The translations under genes were made by a program, and so were the position numbers. Shown piece after piece: positions 40,999-53,804 of a stretch of 64,000 nt of DNA. Origin of the DNA: Caldilineaceae bacterium (GTDB lineage Bacteria; Chloroflexota; Anaerolineae; Caldilineales; Caldilineaceae); contig JAPKMW010000008.1 of the NCBI GenBank assembly GCA_026645575.1, positions 62,001 to 126,000 on the forward strand. Reading direction: 5' to 3'. How positions within the stretch are numbered: position 1 is the first letter of the stretch; each line of letters opens with the position of its first letter. The notes under the pieces are model-generated. The model had not been told where the DNA came from. It searched no databases and saw nothing but the letters and a program-made list of their open reading frames with translations.

Positions 40999-43900
40999 AT
41001 GCATTGGCTGCGACCTGCGACCGTTCGCGTATTGAAACTGGTTCGTTCTCTCTTGTTGGTGGGCTTATCTGGCTTGTTATGCCTAGTCATGGTTGCGCTC
41101 ACCGCCATGCCAATGGTGGCCCAACTGCCCGGTGCACAGTTGCTGCAACCCAAAGTGGCATTGGCCGCTACGACTTGTGACGTTGGCAATAATGATTTGG
41201 GTGGCGCCATCTTTCGCGATTTCAACGCCAATGGTCGCCAGGACAGTGGTGAACCAGACTATGTGGGTGAACCAGGGCCGATTGTAGTGACGGCGTATAA
41301 TGATAGTGGTAGCGTCGTTGGACAGACATTGGTCCAAAGCGATGGTGGGTATCTGTTTCCCGGCGTCTTTACCACCAATCACCACATCCGTTTGGAATTT
41401 AGTGACCTGCCCGATCTGTATCAGAGCGGTCCGGCAGGGACCAATTCAGGAACAACCATACAATTCCATGCCGCCGCCTCTTGTACCGCCGATCTGGCCG
41501 TCAACGCACCTTGCCAATATTGCCAGACCAATCCGAACCTGGCCTTCAGCCGCTATGAAAGTGGCACTGGCGGCGGCTCTAATAGCGGCAATGGGGCGGT
41601 GCGCATGTTGCCCTATGACCATAGTAGCAGCCCAAGCACTATTGCTACCCTGAGCGAGGTTGGTTCGCTGTGGGGGCTGGCCTATGATTCTTCTACAAAA
41701 CGGATGTATGGTGGGGCTTTTCTGAAGCGCCATGTCGGCTTAGGCGCCCGTGGCCTGGATGGCATCTATGTTTCTGACCATAGTGGCGCATCACCAAGCC
41801 TGTTGGGGGGCTTCGATCTACAAGGCGTGACCGCAACCAATGGGGGTACAATCGACCTGGGCAGTATAGACCGTAGCTCCGGTTCCGACTATACGCTGTC
41901 CGCTGATCCAACCCAGCCGTCGATTGATCTGGATGCCTTTGCCAAAGTGGGCCGGGCCGGTTGGGGCGGCATTGATCTGCTCCCCAACGCCGATACCCTC
42001 TGGCTGGTCAATCTCTATCAGCGCACCTTGGTGGCGGTTGATCTTACCCAAGCGACACCCGCGTTGGCTAACCCGAACACCATAGCTGAAGCTGCGGTGC
42101 GCCATTATAATATTGTGAGTGGCGGGCCGTCAAGCGTCACCATCACAGACGCACCCACCTGCACCAATGGCGAATTCCGCCCTTTTGCCCTTAAATTGCA
42201 TATGGCGCGCGCCTATCTCGGCGGTGTCTGTGATGCTTCCAGCGCTTCAACGGTCAAGCAGCCTAGTGAACTGGTGGCCTATGTCTTGTCCTTTGATCCA
42301 GCCAATCCCACCAGCTTTACCACCGAGTTGAGCTTTGCCCTCGATTACGAACGTGAACCTTACTACCAAATGGAGAGCGGCACCAATGAGCGCAACGCCG
42401 AGTGGCAGCGCTGGATGAACACCTGGGACGATAATGAAATTACCATCAACGGTACAACCGGTGGCTGTTGCGCCAGCTTCCGCACAGCGCCCGCGCCGCT
42501 TCTATCGGATATTGAAATTGCCGCCGATGGGTCGTTGATCTTGGGGTTGATGGATCGCTTCGCGCACCAGAGCGGTTGGAACAATCGGAAAGCCATCAGC
42601 GGTGATTCCTCCACCTTACGCTTCTACGGCTCGGCCGGTGATACGCTCTATGCCCAGAAAACCACCGGTGGCTATAGTGTCGAGGGCGGCGAAAGCGATC
42701 CGGGTGATCCTCTGCCCGATGATACGACCGATAGCCCGGACGCCGCCGATCCCGAACCGGGCTATTCAGCGGCAGACAGCTATGGTAACGCCGGCGAATT
42801 CTTCTATGGCGATGCCTACAAAGGCTTTGACGCCAGCCATCACGAAACCGCGTTGGGGGGCTTGGCCGCCCTCTATGGCTCGGATGAGGTGGTCACCACG
42901 GCGTTTGATCCCAATCAATTTTACTCCCAAGGTTTGAAGTGGTTTAGCACGCTCACCGGTGCAGCCAATGATGCCTATGCCACCACCACCAGCACCGATT
43001 TGCAAACCTTTGGCAAAGCGGCTGGTATGGGCGATGTAGAAGTGCTTTGTGACCCCGCCCCGCTTGAAATCGGTAACTACGTCTGGGAAGACCGCAATAT
43101 GGATGGCATCCAAGATCCATCCGAGGCGCCAATCCCCACCGTAACCGTCTCGCTCTATGACATCACCGGCACCCTGATCGCCACGGCGACAACCAGCAGC
43201 ACCGGTGAATATTATTTTATCGACGCGACCGACCCACGCCTAAGCACCCTCTTTTCGGTGACGGTGCCGACCTATGTGGGCGTTGTGCCGACAACCACCA
43301 TCGTGGGCGGCTTACTACCCAATACCCAATATCAAATTCGTGTTGACACCAGGCAAACCGCGCTGGCGAATTACAAACTCACCAGTGTGAATGTGGACAG
43401 CGGCACTACACTTACTGATAGTGTTGACTCTGATGCCATAAACAGCGGTAACTTTGCTATTGTCGATCTGACCACCGGCGCCGCCGGTGACAACGATCAC
43501 TCCTTTGATTTTGGCTTCTGGCCCGATGTCGAGTTGGGCAATCGTGTCTGGTATGACACCAACAACGATGGCCTGGACAACGACGGCGCCGGCAACGTGG
43601 CGGGCAGCAGCGCTGGCGTCGCCAATGTTACCGTCGAACTCTATCAGGACAGCAATGGCAACGGCCTTTACAACAGCGGCGACAGCCTAATCACCACGAC
43701 TACCACCGACGGCAGCGGCTACTATGCCTTTACTGAACTGACGCAAACCACCAGCGTCAACACGGCCTACCTCGTGGTTATTGCCGGCAGTAACTTTACC
43801 AGCGGCGGCCCGCTGGCCGACTATGTCAGCAGCGACGGCAATGGCAGCAGCGCACCCGACCCTGATAATGATCAGGATCAGGATGACAATGGCGACCTGT

Positions 43901-46900
43901 TGACGGCGCTTGGGGTTGTTGCCAGTAACGCCATCACACTGACGGCTGGCGACGAACCCACCCTGGGCAGCGGCGAGAGCAGCGATGGCGGCAACCTGAC
44001 CGGCATCGACGCCAATGGCAACCAGACCGTGGACTTTGGCTTCTACAAACTGAGCGTCGGCAACTATATTTGGGAAGACTACAACAACGATGGATGGGCG
44101 GACAGCGGTGAACCGGGGCTGGATGGCATCACCGTGACCCTGCTGGGCGATAGCGGCACTGTGATCGCGACCACTGTGACCAGTAGCGGTTATTATACCT
44201 TCACCGGCCTGATCAGCGGCACCTATGTGATCAGCGTAACGCCGCCATCATCCACCTATGTGAGCAGTGACGGCCAAACAAACGCTGACCATGACGATAA
44301 TACCGATCATGGTGCGCCAGCCGGCCACTTTATCGTGAGCCTGCCCTTTGCCATCACCCCCGGTGGTGGCGGCAGCACCAATGAGAGCGCCACTACAGCC
44401 TTGGGCCTCACCGAAAATTACAGTCTTGATTTTGCTCTTTGGCAGCCCATGCGCTTGGGCAATCGCGTTTGGGCCGATGAAGGCGCTGGCGTCGGTGAAT
44501 CTAACAACGGCGTTGATGACCATGAGACCGGTATCCCTGGCGTGGTTCTGCAATTGTTGCACGGCAATGGCGCACCCATTCTCAGCGCCGAGCGACCAAT
44601 CACGACGACGACCGATGCTACTGGGTACTACACCTTTACCAATCTGATCTCCGGCACTTACCGGGTGCGCGTAGTGGCGACAAACTTTAACACCGGCAAC
44701 GCCTTGGCCGAGTACGTCAGTAGCGACGATGTTGCCACCACCACAGCCCCCGATGGCAATGACAACCTGGATGACAACGGCATTGGTGACGCCAGCAGTG
44801 GTAACATTGACAGCGCCACTATCGCCCTGGCCTATAACGACGAGCCGGATGGCGCGCCGGACGTTGATGGCGACGCCGACGACAACAGCAATCTCACCAT
44901 GGACTTTGGCTTCTGGCGCCCCCTCAGCCTGGGCAACCTAGTCTGGCGTGATTTAAATAACAACGGTCTCTATGAGCCGGGCATTGGCGAAGCCGGTATT
45001 GCCGGCGTCACCGTGACCCTGCATTTGAGCGGTACAGCCTCCCCGCTGCTGACGACCACCACCAGCGTGGATGGCACGTACCTCTTTACCGATCTAGTGC
45101 GTGGTGATTACATTGTCACCATCCCGGCGGCGAATTTTGCTAGCAGCGCGCCACTGGCTGATCTGATCAGCACCGTCGATCCGGCCAGCGCGGCCAGCAT
45201 CAACGGCGATACCAACAATGATGACGATGGCCCAGCCATGAACAGCGCTGCCGTCAGCAGTCAACCATTGACCCTGCTCGCCAACACGGAGCCAAATACC
45301 GACGGCGACAGCAGCCGCAACAGCAACCTGACCGTTGATTTTGCCTTTGTCAGTGTTGATCTTGGTGACTTGCCCGATGGCAATGGCGTCACTTCACCCA
45401 ACTATGCCACCCTGTTAAGCAACAACGGCCCCAGCCATGTGGTGATTCCCGGCCTGCAACTGGGGGCAGTGGAAGATAACGAAACTAATGGTCAACCCAC
45501 CGCTGCCGCTGACGGTGACGACATTAATGGCGATGACGAAGACGGCATCACCCTGCCCACCTTTGTCGCCGGCCAGAGCGCAGTTGTTACGTCGACGCTG
45601 GTCAACACTACCGGCCAGAGCGCCGTCCTCTATGGCTTTATCGACTTTAATGGCGACGGCAACTTTGGCAGCACGGAAACCGTCACCCAGACTGTCAACA
45701 GCGGCGCCGGCAACCAGACCGTGTTGCTAACTTTCAACGTACCGACTACGGCTGATAGCACCCAACAACTGGGGGCGCGCTTCCGTCTCAGTACGGTCGC
45801 TAACCTGACGGCGACTGGCCTGGCGACCGATGGCGAAGTGGAAGACTACCTGATCACCGTCGCCCGCTACGATCTGGCCTTGATCAAAACGGTTGCTGCC
45901 ATCTCCGACAGTCCATTAGTGCCGGGGACAAGTGTCGTCACCTTTACCATCACCATCACCAACCAGGGCAACATGACTGCCACCGACATCCTGCTGGTCG
46001 ATACGCTGCCTAGCGGCTTGAACTTTGACCAGGCTGATAACCCGGCTTGGGTTGCCTCGTCGATCCTGACCGCCGTCATCGCCGGCCCGCTGGCGCCGCA
46101 AACAGCGGTTAATGTCCCGATTGTGTTTGGCATTGCGAGTAGTACGGCTACAGGAGCTACCCTGCTCAACATCGCTGAAATTGCCCAGGCTGCCGATGAA
46201 ACGGGCGCCCCTTTTGTCGATGTCGATTCAACTGCCGACTATAACCCAATTAACGATGGTACTGTCACCGATGACGAAGTCAACAATGCCAATGGCGACC
46301 AGGACGACCACGACACCGCCCAAGTCACTATCGGCGCACGGGTAGCAATGGGTAACTTTGTCTGGCATGATCGCAACCAGGACGGCAACCACGACGCCGC
46401 CGAGCCAGCCATTGCCGGCGTGACGGTCGCCCTCTATGCCAGCGGGGCGATACCGGGTGTCAACAGCCCCTTGGCGACCACTGTCACTAGCAGCGCTGGT
46501 CATTACATCTTTGATAACCTGGCGCCAGGCGGCTACTTTGTCTATCTGCCGGCGACCAACTTCCAAAGCGGCGGCGCGCTTTATGGCTATGTCTCCAGCG
46601 TGGGGGCTGGTACGTCCGAGAGCGATGACCAGACGCGTGACGAAAACGGTGTTGACACCCTCAATCCGGCGGTCAGTGGCGTCAGCAGCATGGTCTATAA
46701 TCTCCAGCCTGGCGCCGAAACGTTTGCCGATAATGACCTCGGTTACACCGGTACATTGAGCGACAATAGTGTCAACATGACGGCTGACTTTGGCTTCTGG
46801 GCGCCACAGCCGGCCATCACGCTCTATAAATACACCAATGGTTACGACGCTGACACTGTCACCGGCCCGCTGATTCCCGTCGGCGACCCTGTCATCTGGG

Positions 46901-49900
46901 CCTATCGCATTACCAACAGCGGTAATGTGACACTCACCAACGTGACGTTGACTGACGACCAATTGACCGCGCAGAACCCGCTCACGACCGGCGTGACCTT
47001 GATCCCTGGTCAGGTGATCACGGTCACGGCAACGGGAGTGGCAACGTTTGGTCAGTATGTCAATATCGGTATAGTCACCGCCACCAATACCTTTAGCGCC
47101 ACCGGCGCCATTACGCCGACAGTAACCGTGATCAATCCCAGTCACTATTATGGCAGCAATGGATCGATTGCGTTGCGCAAATACACTAATGGCGTTGATG
47201 CTGATACCGCCACCGGCCCCTTCATTGCCGTCGGTGACACGGTTACCTGGCGCTATGTCATGACTAACACCGGCAATGTCACCCTGACCAACGTCACCTT
47301 GACCGATGATCAACTCGTGGTGCAGAATCCGCTTACCAAGGGCGTTACGCTGGCGCCGGGAGAGGTGATCAATGTGATTGTCACTGGCACGGCCACGGCT
47401 GGTCAATATGCCAACCTCGGCACGGTCACTGGGCAGCCGACCGTCGGCGGCGTGGTCACGGCGACCAATCCCAGCTACTACTTTGGTAGCGAGCCGGGGA
47501 TTAACTTGCGTAAATACACCAATGGCGACGACGCCGACACGCCAACCGGACCCGTGGTCGATGCTGGGAGCGTCATTACTTGGACCTATGTCATTGCCAA
47601 CAGTGGCAATATCACTTTGACCAATGTGACCTTGACCGACGACCAACTGACCGTGCAGAACCCGCTTACCAGCAACGTAACGCTGGCGCCGGGCGCAGTC
47701 ATCACCATCGCCGCCACTGGCGTTGCCACGGCTGGTCAATATGCCAACATCGGCATGGTCACCGGCCACGCGCAACCCGGCCTTATTGTGACGGCGACCA
47801 ATCCCAGCCACTACTTTGCCGAGCAATATGACTTTGGCGACCTGCCCAGCGGCTACCCTGTCTTGTTGATCGACGACGGCCCGCGTCACCGCCTGCACCC
47901 GTTTGCCAACCCATTCTTGGGCGCGCTGGTGGATGCGGAAGTTAACGGCGTGCAGAGCGCCGCTGCTACAGGTGATGACTTGGCCGGCAACGATGACGAA
48001 GATGGCGTCAGCCTGCCCATCCTGCGTTCTGGCACAACCGTGACCCTGACAGTGGCCTATAGCAACCCAACCCGCACCGACGCCCTAATCAGCGGCTGGC
48101 TGGATGTCGATGGCGACGGCGCTCTTGACCAGATCGCTGCCGACCAGATCGTTGCGCCGGGTAGCGGTGTGGCATCAATCACGGTGACGATTCCCTTGAC
48201 GGCGACCCCCGGCTTTGTCCCGGCCCGCTTCCGCATCAGCGGTGATAGTGGCTTGGGCCTCACTGGGCTGGCCAGCGATGGCGAAGTGGAAGATTACATC
48301 GCCGTCATCACCCCCGTTCTGGGCAGCATCGGCGACACCATCTGGTTTGATCTGGACAGCAGCGGCGGCGACCAGAGTACACAAGGCAGCGAACCCGGTT
48401 TGTCTGGGGTCGCAGTAACCTTGACTGATAGCATTGGCGGCGTCATCACCGCGACAACTAGCATCACCGGCTACTATCTCTTCCCCAATCTACCGTTGGG
48501 CGTTTACACCGTAACAGTCAATGTCGTAACTTTGCCGGGGACAGTGAGCCCCAGTCCAAGTTACGACCCGCAGGGGGCCAGTGACAATCAAGCGGTGGTG
48601 GCGATCACCACGGGCGGGCCGCAGAATGACGCCCAGGATTTCAGCTATCCACTAGTGGCGACGCCGACTAGTACACCGACCGCGACCGAAACCGCCACGG
48701 CCACCGCGACCGAAACCGCCACGGCCACCGCGACCGAAATCGCCACGGCCACGCCGATGGAAACAACGACACCAACGCCGACGGAAACGGTGACGGCAAC
48801 ACCGACCGAAACCGTCACGGCGACGGAAACGGCAACGGAAACGGCAACTGATCTACCGACGGCGACGCCCGCCGAAACCCCGACACCGACGGAGATGCCG
48901 ACAGCCACCGCAACGCCAACTGATCTACCGACGGCGACGCCCACCGCGACAAGTGTTGATACAGCGACGCCAATGGAAACGCCGACGCCCACCGAAACAC
49001 CAACGGCGACACTGACCGAAACGCCGACGCCAACCGAAACACCAACGGCGACGCCGACCGGCACGTTGGTTGTGATTCCGACCAGTACCGCCACCCCGAC
49101 AGCGGCGGAAACGGTGACGGCAACACCGACCGAAACTGCTACAGCGACACCGACTGAAACCGCCACGGCGACACCCGTTCTGGGCAGCATTGGCGACACG
49201 ATCTGGTATGATGCTGACAACGGTGGCAACGATCAGCGCAGCCAGGGCAGCGAACCCGGCCTGCCTAATGTTACTGTACAGTTGACTGACAGCATCGGCG
49301 CGGTCATTACAACGACGACCAGCATCACCGGCTACTATCTGTTCGACAATCTGCCCTTGGGGGTGTACACCGTCACCATCAACACCGCCACCCTCCCGGT
49401 AACGGTGACAACGACGCCAACCTATGATCCGGACGGCGGCGCCGACAATCAAAGTGTTGTCACATTAACTGTCGCCTTGCCGGACAACAAGGCGCAAGAC
49501 TTTAGCTATCCATCCATAGCTGGGACAAACCCAACGCCGACAGCAACCGCCACTGAAACAGCAACGGCTACGGCAACTACAACGGCGACAACAACCAACA
49601 CCTCAACACCGACCCAAACCGCCACGCCGACGCTAACGCCCACGCCTACCCATACTGCATCGCCGACGGCAACGCCAACTGCGCTGCCAACCATTACGCC
49701 GACGGCGTCGCCGACTGTGACCAGTACGCCCATAGTCTATCGTGACTATGGTGATGCGCCCGATGGTGACAATGGCGGCGGCTTCCCAACCGCCGGGAAT
49801 GACGGCGGGGAAGGGGCAGCGGCTAATCATATCGTTATCAATACGCTCTACCTCGGCGCCTGTGTCGATGCCGAACTGGATGGCGCCCCAACTGCCCGCG

Positions 49901-52446
49901 CCGGTATCGCCAGCAGTGGTGGTGATGACCATACTGTGGGTATCGCTACCAATTGCGTCGGCACGGATGATGAAGATGGTGTCACCCTCGTGACGCCGTT
50001 GATTCCTGGCGCCGAAGCCTGTGTCGCGGTGACAGCGGCCAACCAGACCGCCGCCCCGGCGATTCTGCAAGGCTGGATCGACTTTAACGGCGATGGGCGC
50101 TTTGACGCCAGTGAAGCGCTCACCACCGGGGACTTCGCCGGTGGTGGCGCTATCGTCGCCAGTGGTGGCGTTAATGCGCAGCCCTACTGTTTCACAACAC
50201 CAACCACGGCGACCTTCGCCGGGGGCGAAACCCATCTACGCTGGCGGCTCAGTCGTGCTGGTGGGCTGGCGGCCACCGGTCCAGCCCCCGATGGCGAAGT
50301 CGAAGATTATTGGCAGCCGCTGGCCTGCCTGGGCAACCGGGTCTGGATCGACTGGAACGAAAATGGCTTCCAAGATAGCGTGAACCCGGTTGAACCGGGG
50401 CTGCCGGGGTTGACGGTGACGCTGCTCTGGTATGGCGCCAACAACAGTGATGAAGCCGGCGCCGGTGATGATCGCACCTATACGACGGTCACGGATGCCA
50501 ATGGCGGCTATCACTTCTGTGGTCTCCTGCCCAGTAACAGCATCAGGGCTGGAGGCGTCTATGAAGTGCAACTGGTTGATCCCTTTGCCCCAGTGGCGAC
50601 CAACCATATCGACGCGCATGATGATGTCTTTGACAGCAATGTGGTCAATGGCGGCGCCTTCACGACCTTGATGCATACGGACAGCATTGTGATCCCGGCG
50701 CCGCAGCCCGATGCCGCGAATCCGTTCACCTTGCCGGTCGGTGAAAGCGCGCCGCTGGACGCCTTGGCGTCGCCCAACAACTATCCGGACAGCAGTGTGG
50801 ATCAGACGATTGACCTGGGCATTGACCCACATGACATGGGTGACCTGCCCGATGCCAATACCGGCGCCGGCAACTTCCCCACTACTCTTGTGGATGGCGG
50901 CGAAGGTACGGGAGCGCTTCACACCATTCAGTCGGATCTCTACTTGGGTGACTGTGTGGACGCTGAAGTAGATGGCGCACCGGATGCCGAGGCTGGCGCC
51001 GATTCTGTCAATGGCGATGATGCCACCAACGGCTTTGTCGTGCGCGGCGCCTGTACGCGAACCGATGACGAAGATGGCGTGCGCCTGATGACGCCGTTGG
51101 TGCCGGGTGGCCCGGCTTGTGTCGCCGTGACGGCTCATCTGCCGGCTGGCGAAGGAGCGGTCTTCCAAGGGTGGATCGACTTCAACGGCGATGGCGACTT
51201 TGGCCTTCTCGGCGGGGTGGATGACGCCAACGAGTTGCTTGCCACGAGCAACTTCGCTGGTGGACGCATTTTGTTGACCGGCAGTGTGGATCGTCAGCTC
51301 TACTGCTTCGATGTACCACAGGGGGCAACAACCTTGAATGGCAACGTCTATATGCGCTACCGCCTGAGCAACGACGGTCTGACGCCCGATAACCTGGCGC
51401 CGCTCCGCTACTTTGGCCCAGCCGATACTGGTGAGGTCGAAGACTACATGATGGCGCCGCCGCCCTCTTGTGTCGGCAACTACCTCTGGATTGACAGTGG
51501 CCCCGTGCTGAATATGCAGGATAGTGGCGACATGCCGGTCAGTGGCCTTGTGGTCAATTTGATCTGGGGTGGCCCGGATGAACTCGTCAGTACCAGTGCC
51601 GACAACCTGATTTACCCGACCACGACTGATGCCCTCGGTCACTATCACTTCTGCGGCCTCACCCCTGATGCCGATGGTGATGGTGTGGCGGATCAGTATC
51701 AGGTGGTCGTACCGGTGGCGCCTGCCGGCGTTGTTGGGGTGGTGACAGCCGACCAGGGCGGCAACGATAGCCTGGACAGTGATGGCCGCCCCGGTGCAAG
51801 CAATGCGGCGGAATCGCTGCCCTTTGTCGTCAGCAATGACACGACCGATCGCGACCAGGCGGGGAATGACAACAGTGGCCTGGCCGGCAACATCCCGGAT
51901 ATCCGGGACGATCTGAGCATCGACTTTGGCTTCTATCAGCTTGGCGCCATCGGTGATCTGGTCTGGAACGATGCCGACCAGGATGGCATCCAAGATCCGA
52001 CTGAAGTGGGCGTACCCGGTGTGATTGTCACCCTCTTTGATGGGGTAACGAACAGCGTGATCGCCACAACAACGACTGACAGCGCCGGCAACTATCTCTT
52101 TGATGGTCTGCCCACCGGTCAATACTACATTCAGGTCGTACTACCGACAAACTACACTTTTACCATTCCGGGCAGCACGCCGGAGAGCGGGGTCGATAGC
52201 AACGCTGACCCGAATAGCGGGCAAACGCCGATCATCACGCTGCTGACCAGCCAGATTAGCGTCATCTGGGACATCGGCATCTACCAAACGCCGACCAACC
52301 TGGATGAGACCGAGGAACCGGCTACCAGTCGCCTCTTCCTGCCTCTGGTCGCCCGTCGCTATTGGAAGATCGGTCAGGATGGCAAGCTGGTTTCGGTGAT
52401 TATCTACCAGCCCATCTGTAACCAAAATGCTTGTATTGCGCCATAA
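40999..52446 (+). CDS. Giant secreted multi-repeat adhesin-like protein (SdrD-B, GEVEDY, DUF11 repeats)
   Basis: I chose the ATG at 40999 because GAGGAG lies exactly 7 nt upstream; a frame from 40966 has no such site. The product has about 3815 residues. A signal peptide with a long hydrophobic core is followed by SdrD-B-like beta domains (at least ten; GNxVWxDxNxDGxxD cores near 60, 690, 845, 1020, 1150, 1310, 1783, 2440, 2730 and later). GEVEDY domains (several ending DGEVEDY) alternate with them, and three consecutive repeats begin RKYTNG-DAD (about 1940-2270). An N-terminal beta-propeller-like part (about 130-680) and two Thr/Pro stalks (about 2555-2730 and 2845-2912) are also present. 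Many Asp/Asn-rich loops suggest calcium binding. The end has [13 protein letters not shown] and then 30 residues with two cysteines. No LPXTG anchor is present. It is likely a fibrillar adhesin or sheath protein, followed by a strong terminator. Confidence 0.92.
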   Translation: MHWLRPATVRVLKLVRSLLLVGLSGLLCLVMVALTAMPMVAQLPGAQLLQPKVALAATTCDVGNNDLGGAIFRDFNANGRQDSGEPDYVGEPGPIVVTAYNDSGSVVGQTLVQSDGGYLFPGVFTTNHHIRLEFSDLPDLYQSGPAGTNSGTTIQFHAAASCTADLAVNAPCQYCQTNPNLAFSRYESGTGGGSNSGNGAVRMLPYDHSSSPSTIATLSEVGSLWGLAYDSSTKRMYGGAFLKRHVGLGARGLDGIYVSDHSGASPSLLGGFDLQGVTATNGGTIDLGSIDRSSGSDYTLSADPTQPSIDLDAFAKVGRAGWGGIDLLPNADTLWLVNLYQRTLVAVDLTQATPALANPNTIAEAAVRHYNIVSGGPSSVTITDAPTCTNGEFRPFALKLHMARAYLGGVCDASSASTVKQPSELVAYVLSFDPANPTSFTTELSFALDYEREPYYQMESGTNERNAEWQRWMNTWDDNEITINGTTGGCCASFRTAPAPLLSDIEIAADGSLILGLMDRFAHQSGWNNRKAISGDSSTLRFYGSAGDTLYAQKTTGGYSVEGGESDPGDPLPDDTTDSPDAADPEPGYSAADSYGNAGEFFYGDAYKGFDASHHETALGGLAALYGSDEVVTTAFDPNQFYSQGLKWFSTLTGAANDAYATTTSTDLQTFGKAAGMGDVEVLCDPAPLEIGNYVWEDRNMDGIQDPSEAPIPTVTVSLYDITGTLIATATTSSTGEYYFIDATDPRLSTLFSVTVPTYVGVVPTTTIVGGLLPNTQYQIRVDTRQTALANYKLTSVNVDSGTTLTDSVDSDAINSGNFAIVDLTTGAAGDNDHSFDFGFWPDVELGNRVWYDTNNDGLDNDGAGNVAGSSAGVANVTVELYQDSNGNGLYNSGDSLITTTTTDGSGYYAFTELTQTTSVNTAYLVVIAGSNFTSGGPLADYVSSDGNGSSAPDPDNDQDQDDNGDLLTALGVVASNAITLTAGDEPTLGSGESSDGGNLTGIDANGNQTVDFGFYKLSVGNYIWEDYNNDGWADSGEPGLDGITVTLLGDSGTVIATTVTSSGYYTFTGLISGTYVISVTPPSSTYVSSDGQTNADHDDNTDHGAPAGHFIVSLPFAITPGGGGSTNESATTALGLTENYSLDFALWQPMRLGNRVWADEGAGVGESNNGVDDHETGIPGVVLQLLHGNGAPILSAERPITTTTDATGYYTFTNLISGTYRVRVVATNFNTGNALAEYVSSDDVATTTAPDGNDNLDDNGIGDASSGNIDSATIALAYNDEPDGAPDVDGDADDNSNLTMDFGFWRPLSLGNLVWRDLNNNGLYEPGIGEAGIAGVTVTLHLSGTASPLLTTTTSVDGTYLFTDLVRGDYIVTIPAANFASSAPLADLISTVDPASAASINGDTNNDDDGPAMNSAAVSSQPLTLLANTEPNTDGDSSRNSNLTVDFAFVSVDLGDLPDGNGVTSPNYATLLSNNGPSHVVIPGLQLGAVEDNETNGQPTAAADGDDINGDDEDGITLPTFVAGQSAVVTSTLVNTTGQSAVLYGFIDFNGDGNFGSTETVTQTVNSGAGNQTVLLTFNVPTTADSTQQLGARFRLSTVANLTATGLATDGEVEDYLITVARYDLALIKTVAAISDSPLVPGTSVVTFTITITNQGNMTATDILLVDTLPSGLNFDQADNPAWVASSILTAVIAGPLAPQTAVNVPIVFGIASSTATGATLLNIAEIAQAADETGAPFVDVDSTADYNPINDGTVTDDEVNNANGDQDDHDTAQVTIGARVAMGNFVWHDRNQDGNHDAAEPAIAGVTVALYASGAIPGVNSPLATTVTSSAGHYIFDNLAPGGYFVYLPATNFQSGGALYGYVSSVGAGTSESDDQTRDENGVDTLNPAVSGVSSMVYNLQPGAETFADNDLGYTGTLSDNSVNMTADFGFWAPQPAITLYKYTNGYDADTVTGPLIPVGDPVIWAYRITNSGNVTLTNVTLTDDQLTAQNPLTTGVTLIPGQVITVTATGVATFGQYVNIGIVTATNTFSATGAITPTVTVINPSHYYGSNGSIALRKYTNGVDADTATGPFIAVGDTVTWRYVMTNTGNVTLTNVTLTDDQLVVQNPLTKGVTLAPGEVINVIVTGTATAGQYANLGTVTGQPTVGGVVTATNPSYYFGSEPGINLRKYTNGDDADTPTGPVVDAGSVITWTYVIANSGNITLTNVTLTDDQLTVQNPLTSNVTLAPGAVITIAATGVATAGQYANIGMVTGHAQPGLIVTATNPSHYFAEQYDFGDLPSGYPVLLIDDGPRHRLHPFANPFLGALVDAEVNGVQSAAATGDDLAGNDDEDGVSLPILRSGTTVTLTVAYSNPTRTDALISGWLDVDGDGALDQIAADQIVAPGSGVASITVTIPLTATPGFVPARFRISGDSGLGLTGLASDGEVEDYIAVITPVLGSIGDTIWFDLDSSGGDQSTQGSEPGLSGVAVTLTDSIGGVITATTSITGYYLFPNLPLGVYTVTVNVVTLPGTVSPSPSYDPQGASDNQAVVAITTGGPQNDAQDFSYPLVATPTSTPTATETATATATETATATATEIATATPMETTTPTPTETVTATPTETVTATETATETATDLPTATPAETPTPTEMPTATATPTDLPTATPTATSVDTATPMETPTPTETPTATLTETPTPTETPTATPTGTLVVIPTSTATPTAAETVTATPTETATATPTETATATPVLGSIGDTIWYDADNGGNDQRSQGSEPGLPNVTVQLTDSIGAVITTTTSITGYYLFDNLPLGVYTVTINTATLPVTVTTTPTYDPDGGADNQSVVTLTVALPDNKAQDFSYPSIAGTNPTPTATATETATATATTTATTTNTSTPTQTATPTLTPTPTHTASPTATPTALPTITPTASPTVTSTPIVYRDYGDAPDGDNGGGFPTAGNDGGEGAAANHIVINTLYLGACVDAELDGAPTARAGIASSGGDDHTVGIATNCVGTDDEDGVTLVTPLIPGAEACVAVTAANQTAAPAILQGWIDFNGDGRFDASEALTTGDFAGGGAIVASGGVNAQPYCFTTPTTATFAGGETHLRWRLSRAGGLAATGPAPDGEVEDYWQPLACLGNRVWIDWNENGFQDSVNPVEPGLPGLTVTLLWYGANNSDEAGAGDDRTYTTVTDANGGYHFCGLLPSNSIRAGGVYEVQLVDPFAPVATNHIDAHDDVFDSNVVNGGAFTTLMHTDSIVIPAPQPDAANPFTLPVGESAPLDALASPNNYPDSSVDQTIDLGIDPHDMGDLPDANTGAGNFPTTLVDGGEGTGALHTIQSDLYLGDCVDAEVDGAPDAEAGADSVNGDDATNGFVVRGACTRTDDEDGVRLMTPLVPGGPACVAVTAHLPAGEGAVFQGWIDFNGDGDFGLLGGVDDANELLATSNFAGGRILLTGSVDRQLYCFDVPQGATTLNGNVYMRYRLSNDGLTPDNLAPLRYFGPADTGEVEDYMMAPPPSCVGNYLWIDSGPVLNMQDSGDMPVSGLVVNLIWGGPDELVSTSADNLIYPTTTDALGHYHFCGLTPDADGDGVADQYQVVVPVAPAGVVGVVTADQGGNDSLDSDGRPGASNAAESLPFVVSNDTTDRDQAGNDNSGLAGNIPDIRDDLSIDFGFYQLGAIGDLVWNDADQDGIQDPTEVGVPGVIVTLFDGVTNSVIATTTTDSAGNYLFDGLPTGQYYIQVVLPTNYTFTIPGSTPESGVDSNADPNSGQTPIITLLTSQISVIWDIGIYQTPTNLDETEEPATSRLFLPLVARRYWKIGQDGKLVSVIIYQPICNQNACIAP
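48682..48753 (+). repeat. 24 bp tandem repeat in the second stalk
   Basis: Three copies of GCGACCGAAACCGCCACGGC plus CACC (the third with two changes) encode ATETATAT. It is a recent in-frame expansion comparable to the 12 bp block in the neighbouring surface protein gene. Confidence 0.75.
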
Positions 52447-52536
52447 GGTTGGCAGTGCGAAGTTAGGTAGACTTGTAGAAGGGATTTAAGATAAATGTAA
52501 ATTAAACCATTTCACTGTAACGATTGTTTGTAAGAT

Positions 52537-52569
52537 AAAAACGGGACGCGGTCAACGCGTCCCGTTTTT
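52537..52569 (+). terminator. Strong rho-independent terminator
   Basis: A perfect 14 bp stem (AAAAACGGGACGCG) with a 5 nt loop and a T run sits about 90 nt after the giant surface protein stop. It may work in both directions because of the A run on the other side, but only the plus-strand gene needs it. Confidence 0.92.
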
Positions 52570-52756
52570 GTTTGCCCACTTTTAGCCATTTTTAGGCAAA
52601 AAGTGACAGTCGGCTTGTTAAGCAATAAGTCAAATGTTGTTTAGCATTAAATAAAAGAACTTTCCTTACGAAAACCTTTCTTTATCTTTTGTCATGGTTA
52701 CATAATACTTACGACAGGCAACTGTAACGGTTAACCCTTGTTTTCCTTGTTATAGT

Positions 52757-52860
52757 GAACCTCAGCAATTGATGATGAGCAGTACAGCGGTGCTGCTCTT
52801 TGTTTGCCACCTTTTATGAATGAGCAAAGGGTGGATGCACAAAATAGTCGCTGAGGGTTC
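52757..52860 (+). ncRNA. Candidate structured 5' leader (three-way junction) of the protease gene
   Basis: An outer stem pairs GAACCTCAGC (52757-52766) with GCTGAGGGTTC (52850-52860) with one bulge. It encloses a 9 bp hairpin with an AGCG loop (52777-52798) and a second hairpin CCACCTTT/AAAGGGTGG (52807-52834). The only ribosome-binding-like sequence before the protease ATG at 52870, GAGGG, lies in the 3' strand of the outer stem, so folding would hide it. This matches no riboswitch class I know. Confidence 0.5.
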
Positions 52861-52869
52861 AACAGTTGT

Positions 52870-53703
52870 ATGCGTATCGGGTTGCGTTTGGTGATTTGGC
52901 TGCTTGTCAGTGGTTTGTTTGGGGGCTGGTTGATGACAACGGCGGTGAGTGCCGCCCCTGCTAGGGTGATCAATGGCGCCGATGTGCCGGTGGGTGAACA
53001 ACCATGGGTGGTGGGCATTCTCCAAGCCGGGGTTACGGATGATTATCTCGCCCAGTTCTGTGGCGGCACTTTGGTTGCCGAACGCTGGGTGTTAACCGCC
53101 GCCCATTGCACCTTTGACGAAGCAAATAATGCCTTTGCTGCCACTGATCTACATGTGTTGGTTGGTCGGCGGGCGCTACGGAGCAATGAAGGTATGCGCT
53201 TAACCGTTGACCGGATTATCCGCCATCCGGCCTTTGATGCCGTCACCTATAGCCATGATCTGGCCTTATTGCACCTAACAGAAGCCACCGCTGCGCCCCT
53301 GGTGAAGTTAGCCGGTGAATCATTCGACAGCAGCTTGCAGACAGTGCGCCAGGCTTTGGTGGTCGGCTGGGGGGTGACACAGGATGGGGTTGGCGCCGAT
53401 ACGCTGCAACGAGCACAGGTGCCGCTGGTGGCTACAACCGCCTGTCGCCGGCGCTATGCCGACTATGGCATCACCCTGGCGCCAACCATGATCTGCGCTG
53501 GTTATGAAGACGGCGGGATCGACGCCTGCACCGGTGACAGTGGCGGTCCGCTTTTGGCCTGGCACAACCGCCAGCAAGCATGGATCCAAATTGGTATCAT
53601 CAGTTGGGGCAGTGGTTGCGCCGAAGCCGGCATCTACGGCGTTTATACGCAAGTGAGTAGTTTTAGGGAGTGGATTACGAACACGATCAACAGTGCAGAG
53701 TAG
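52870..53703 (+). CDS. Secreted trypsin-like serine protease (S1 family)
   Basis: 277 residues with a signal peptide (hydrophobic 5-28). Mature enzyme would begin at VINGADVP after Arg32, the classic zymogen cleavage. The catalytic triad is complete: His79 (TAAHC), Asp130 (HDLALLHL), Ser224 (GDSGGP). Asp218, six residues before the serine, predicts cleavage after Arg or Lys. Cysteine pairs typical of S1 enzymes are present (around His79, and Cys220 with a partner in SGCAEAG). Bacterial S1 proteases of this type are secreted and often need activation by another trypsin-like enzyme; self-activation at Arg32 fits its own specificity. The gene stands alone between the surface protein and the convergent prfB, and may process surface proteins or degrade external protein. 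Confidence 0.95.
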   Translation: MRIGLRLVIWLLVSGLFGGWLMTTAVSAAPARVINGADVPVGEQPWVVGILQAGVTDDYLAQFCGGTLVAERWVLTAAHCTFDEANNAFAATDLHVLVGRRALRSNEGMRLTVDRIIRHPAFDAVTYSHDLALLHLTEATAAPLVKLAGESFDSSLQTVRQALVVGWGVTQDGVGADTLQRAQVPLVATTACRRRYADYGITLAPTMICAGYEDGGIDACTGDSGGPLLAWHNRQQAWIQIGIISWGSGCAEAGIYGVYTQVSSFREWITNTINSAE

Positions 53704-53709
53704 TAGAAG

Positions 53710-53802
53710 CGTGTTGCGTGTTACGTGAACCGTTCACCCGCTTGGTCGTTATTCCATAAAACGGTGGTTACACTTGACACAGTTCACGCAACACGCAACA
53801 CG
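53710..53802. repeat. Long inverted repeat between convergent genes
   Basis: The arms are 21 nt (53710-53730 and 53782-53802, one mismatch) with a 51 nt spacer, and are made of GCGTGTT-type heptamers. It begins just after the protease stop and ends 3 nt beyond the prfB stop, so it could end transcription from both sides, although there is no T run. Confidence 0.6.
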
Positions 53803-53804
53803 AA

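Noticed and set aside
46228..47898. 556-codon minus-strand open frame
   Set aside because: It lies wholly inside the giant surface protein gene and follows its repeat pattern; no recognisable fold.
50236..52122. 628-codon minus-strand open frame
   Set aside because: Antisense to clear SdrD-B/GEVEDY coding sequence; the lack of stops follows from repeat codon use.
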